From the NCBI GenBank assembly GCA_947475165.1, contig CANJLD010000009.1, forward strand, positions 1 to 64,000: a stretch of 64,000 bases of DNA, given 5' to 3'. This DNA comes from Bacteroidota bacterium. GTDB taxonomy: Bacteria > Bacteroidota > Bacteroidia > Chitinophagales > LD1. Numbering within the stretch: the stretch's first letter is position 1; each line of letters opens with the position of its first letter. Positions 61,841-64,000 of this stretch are shown here, piece after piece. The notes beneath the pieces were generated by a model. It worked only from the letters and a program-made list of their open reading frames with translations, was not told the origin of the DNA and searched no databases. The translations under genes and the position numbers were made by a program.

Positions 61841-62473
61841 ATGTCGTCTCTCGTTATCAAAAAGCTTTTGCAGCTCTCCGGTTTTTGTATTGTACTTGAA
61901 GTGTTTCGCTTGCTAACTACCGAAACCTTAGTTTACATTTTTCTTCCGTTCAATTTAATTCTTGCCTGGATTCCGCTTGGGTTTGCAACACTCGCCAGCA
62001 AGCAAGAAAAAAACTGGAAGTTCTTTATCTGTTTTATTGCTTGGCTTGTCTTCTTCCCAAACGCGCCATACATTATAACCGACCTAATTCACTTAAAAGC
62101 GCGAAGCAACTTTCCGCTTTGATTTGACCTTACCCTCATTTACTCGTTTGCTTTCACAGGTTTAATTGTCGGAATGTTTTCGGCTATTCTCATTTATAAC
62201 AAGCTGAAAGAAATTTTTCCGCGCATAGCCGCCAAAGCAATTATGCTATCGGTCATGCTCATTTCCGGTTACGGAATTTACATTGGAAGATTTCTTCGAT
62301 GGAACTCATGGAATTTACTGACTGACCCATTCGCGATTTTTTACGATACGCTCACACGCATAATTCATCCTTTCTCGTACCCACGCACTTATGGAATGAC
62401 TTTAATGATTGGCGTGTTGTTGTGTCTTGTCTTCTCTGTTTTCGAATCGTTCACTCAAAAGGTAGAAGCATAG
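61841..62473 (+). pseudogene. DUF1361 membrane protein interrupted by TGA at a Trp position
   Basis: The first part (61841-62122) and the second part (from 62123) lie in one frame separated by a single TGA at 62120-62122. The joined protein is about 210 residues with six membrane helices and the DUF1361 marks FPNAPYIITDLIHLK and, after the stop, FDLTLIYSFAFTGLIVGMFS..LKEIFPRIAAKAIMLSVMLISGYGIYIGRFLRWNSW. DUF1361 proteins usually have PLWYDL at the break; here PL-stop-FDL, so TGG became TGA. Either a recent nonsense mutation or a sequence error. Confidence 0.75.
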
Positions 62474-62503
62474 CAAACTTCTACTTCACTAAAACAATTC
62501 ATT

Positions 62504-64000
62504 ATGAAAAAGAACGACTGGTTCATTCTCATTGCTACTTCTGCCTATACATTTTTGTTTTATGAACAAAGTCCAGGCATTAATTTCTTCTTGTTTTCTA
62601 TTCTTCTCACTACACTTTGCCTGATTCGAAACGCGCAACTCATCAAGGATTTTTCATGGCTGACAATTGCTACAGGAACTCTTGTTTCAGGTTTTTCTGT
62701 TTTTTATTTTGGCACTCCGCTTACAGTTTATGCCAACATTCTTTCATTATTTCTTTTAGCAGCGTTCAGTTTTAATTCGCAAACATCGTTGTTCATTTCG
62801 CTCTTTAATTCTTTTTACTCACTTCTGTGGAGCATTCCTTTGTTCATCACTAACCTGACAAATATAGATAGAACAAATGAAACTGCGACACCTTCTAAAG
62901 CAAAAAGGTTTCTCCTATTTCTTCTTCCGTTGTTTGTAGCAGTTATTTTCTTTATGCTTTACCGTGCCTCAAATCCACTTTTCGAAAAAATAACCGACCA
63001 AATCAATTTCGATTTTATTTCAGTTGAATGGATAATTTTCACAGCGTTCGGTTTTGTATTGATGTATGGTTTCTTCTACCATAAGTTTGTGAAGAAATTT
63101 ACAGATGCAGACCATGGGAATTCAGACACATTGAGTTTTATTTCCGAAGAGAAGCACCAATCGAGTTGGGTGGCTTCTATCATTTCAAAGTCAAATGAAT
63201 TATTTACGGGAGTAACTCTTTTTGTTTTGCTGAATTTGCTGTTGTTCTCGGTTAACGGAATTGATATTTATTACCTCTACATTATTCAACACTTGCCCGA
63301 TGATCTCACCCTGTCGCAGTATTTGCATGACGGAGCAAATGCTCTTATTTTCTCTATCGTTCTCGCAATTGCTATCATTCTTTTCTATTTCCGGGGTAGA
63401 TTGAATTTTTTGGAGAACAATAAAATTTTGAAAGGACTCACGTATCTTTGGATAGCACAGAATGTTTTTCTGATTGTAACCACTGCAAAGCGCAATTTCT
63501 TTTACGTTTCCGATTTTGGATTAACCCATAAGCGAATTGGCGTTTACATTTTTCTTGCGCTTTGTATTATTGGACTACTCACGGCATTCATTAAAGTTCT
63601 AAAAGTAAAATCAAGTTGGTTTCTGTTTAGAAAAAATACCTGGATTTGGTATTTGACCTTGGTGTTAGCAACAATCATAAACTGGGATGCGCTAATTGCC
63701 CGTCACAATTTGAATCTTGCGGAAAAGAAAAATATTGCTGCTGATTATTTCTACTTGGGAGATTTGAGTTACACTTCTCTTTCAACCTTATTTGAATTTT
63801 ATGTAGCCGAGAAAAAGAATTCAGTTGATTCGAAAACATTTGATTCCTACTTTCTTTCGCTAATGAAATCTAAATACAGAGTGCTTTCGAATAATGTTGA
63901 AGGTGCGGACTGGCAATCGAGTTGCCTGTTAGAGTTTAAATCGAAAAAAGAAATTGAAGAGTTGATGAAGGACGACCCATTCTTCTTTCCGAAGACGAAT
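62504..64000 (+). CDS. DUF4173 polytopic membrane protein, 499 residues (cut by window edge)
   Basis: Begins with ATG at 62504 (MKKNDWFILIATSAYTFLFYEQSPGINFFLF) and runs open to the window end in frame. About ten membrane helices. LLNLLLFSVNGIDIYYLYIIQ.LPDDLTLSQYLHDGANALIFSIVLAIAIILFYFRG near 235 matches DUF4153/DUF4173 proteins, as do the late WIAQNVFLIVTTAKRNFFYVSDFGLTHKRIGVYIFL and a soluble end with ...DYFYLGDLSYTS. It follows the DUF1361 gene by 30 bp. Function unknown. Confidence 0.8.
   Translation, partial: MKKNDWFILIATSAYTFLFYEQSPGINFFLFSILLTTLCLIRNAQLIKDFSWLTIATGTLVSGFSVFYFGTPLTVYANILSLFLLAAFSFNSQTSLFISLFNSFYSLLWSIPLFITNLTNIDRTNETATPSKAKRFLLFLLPLFVAVIFFMLYRASNPLFEKITDQINFDFISVEWIIFTAFGFVLMYGFFYHKFVKKFTDADHGNSDTLSFISEEKHQSSWVASIISKSNELFTGVTLFVLLNLLLFSVNGIDIYYLYIIQHLPDDLTLSQYLHDGANALIFSIVLAIAIILFYFRGRLNFLENNKILKGLTYLWIAQNVFLIVTTAKRNFFYVSDFGLTHKRIGVYIFLALCIIGLLTAFIKVLKVKSSWFLFRKNTWIWYLTLVLATIINWDALIARHNLNLAEKKNIAADYFYLGDLSYTSLSTLFEFYVAEKKNSVDSKTFDSYFLSLMKSKYRVLSNNVEGADWQSSCLLEFKSKKEIEELMKDDPFFFPKTN

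Noticed and set aside
61841-62473. Reassignment of UGA to tryptophan
   Set aside because: TGA ends other intact genes in the window (sigma factor at 22693, GH3 at 44889), so the standard code is in use.
1-64000. tRNA, rRNA, prophage or insertion-sequence genes
   Set aside because: No cloverleaf-like sequence, rRNA stretch, integrase, capsid or transposase pattern was found by reading both strands.

Overview
The window comes from a member of the phylum Bacteroidota. The evidence is a gldA-gldF-gldG gliding/ABC cluster, a TonB-dependent receptor with an N-terminal carboxypeptidase-regulatory-like domain, many lipoproteins and Sec-exported proteins, almost no Shine-Dalgarno sites, and Bacteroidota-type -7 promoter boxes (TAnnTTTG). 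A Chitinophagales/Saprospirales-like environmental lineage is my guess; the sequence does not fix it further. No tRNA, rRNA, CRISPR array, prophage or transposase gene was seen.

Layout. 1-5.2 kb: start of recA (cut by the window edge), a lipase-like lipoprotein, a tiny protein, glpD and a DUF4340 membrane protein, all on the minus strand. 5.2-7.3 kb: an accessory island with a degenerate 21-bp tandem array, one Bacteroidota-type protein of unknown function and two copies of a long intergenic repeat. 7.3-11.1 kb: gldG (with an unusual N-terminal membrane domain), gldF and gldA. 11.1-21.2 kb: a small exported protein, a cytochrome P450, an alpha/beta hydrolase, a lipoprotein M1 aminopeptidase and a large alpha-2-macroglobulin-like protein with a thioester motif. 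21.3-22.0 kb: a second 21-bp array and a third copy of the intergenic repeat, followed by an ECF sigma/anti-sigma pair. 24-28.7 kb: an exported beta-propeller-like protein, a metallo-beta-lactamase-fold hydrolase, a histidine kinase/LytTR two-component pair and a small Cys/His-rich protein. 28.7-34.1 kb: a complete RND efflux operon. 34.2-42.6 kb: PhoD-like phosphatase, TonB receptor, LpxH-like phosphoesterase, PI-PLC-like lipoprotein, membrane protein, ybaB and yajQ. 42.6-45.7 kb: a GH3 glycosidase carrying a palindromic repeat in its coding sequence, a structured intergenic stretch and a frameshifted gene. 45.7-56.1 kb: membrane pyrophosphatase, DUF502 protein, S1/P1-like zinc enzyme, TPR protein, dnaN, a COG2509 FAD enzyme, fabF and rnc. 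56.1-64 kb: an adaptor/TolC pair lacking an ABC gene, DinB- and Mpo1-like proteins, and a cluster of membrane proteins around a winged-helix regulator, including a DUF1361 gene broken by a stop codon and a DUF4173 gene cut by the window end.

The most unusual material is non-coding or gene-disrupting. There are two 21-bp-period arrays of one family, each in a divergent intergenic region. A composite repeat appears three times, and its last part looks like a structured RNA. An identical 23-bp hairpin occurs three times. The palindrome ACCGGT is strongly over-represented. Several genes have a -7 box only 4-7 nt before the ATG, suggesting near-leaderless mRNAs. Three genes carry single lesions (A-run frameshift, Trp-to-stop, missing start) that may be real or may be assembly errors.
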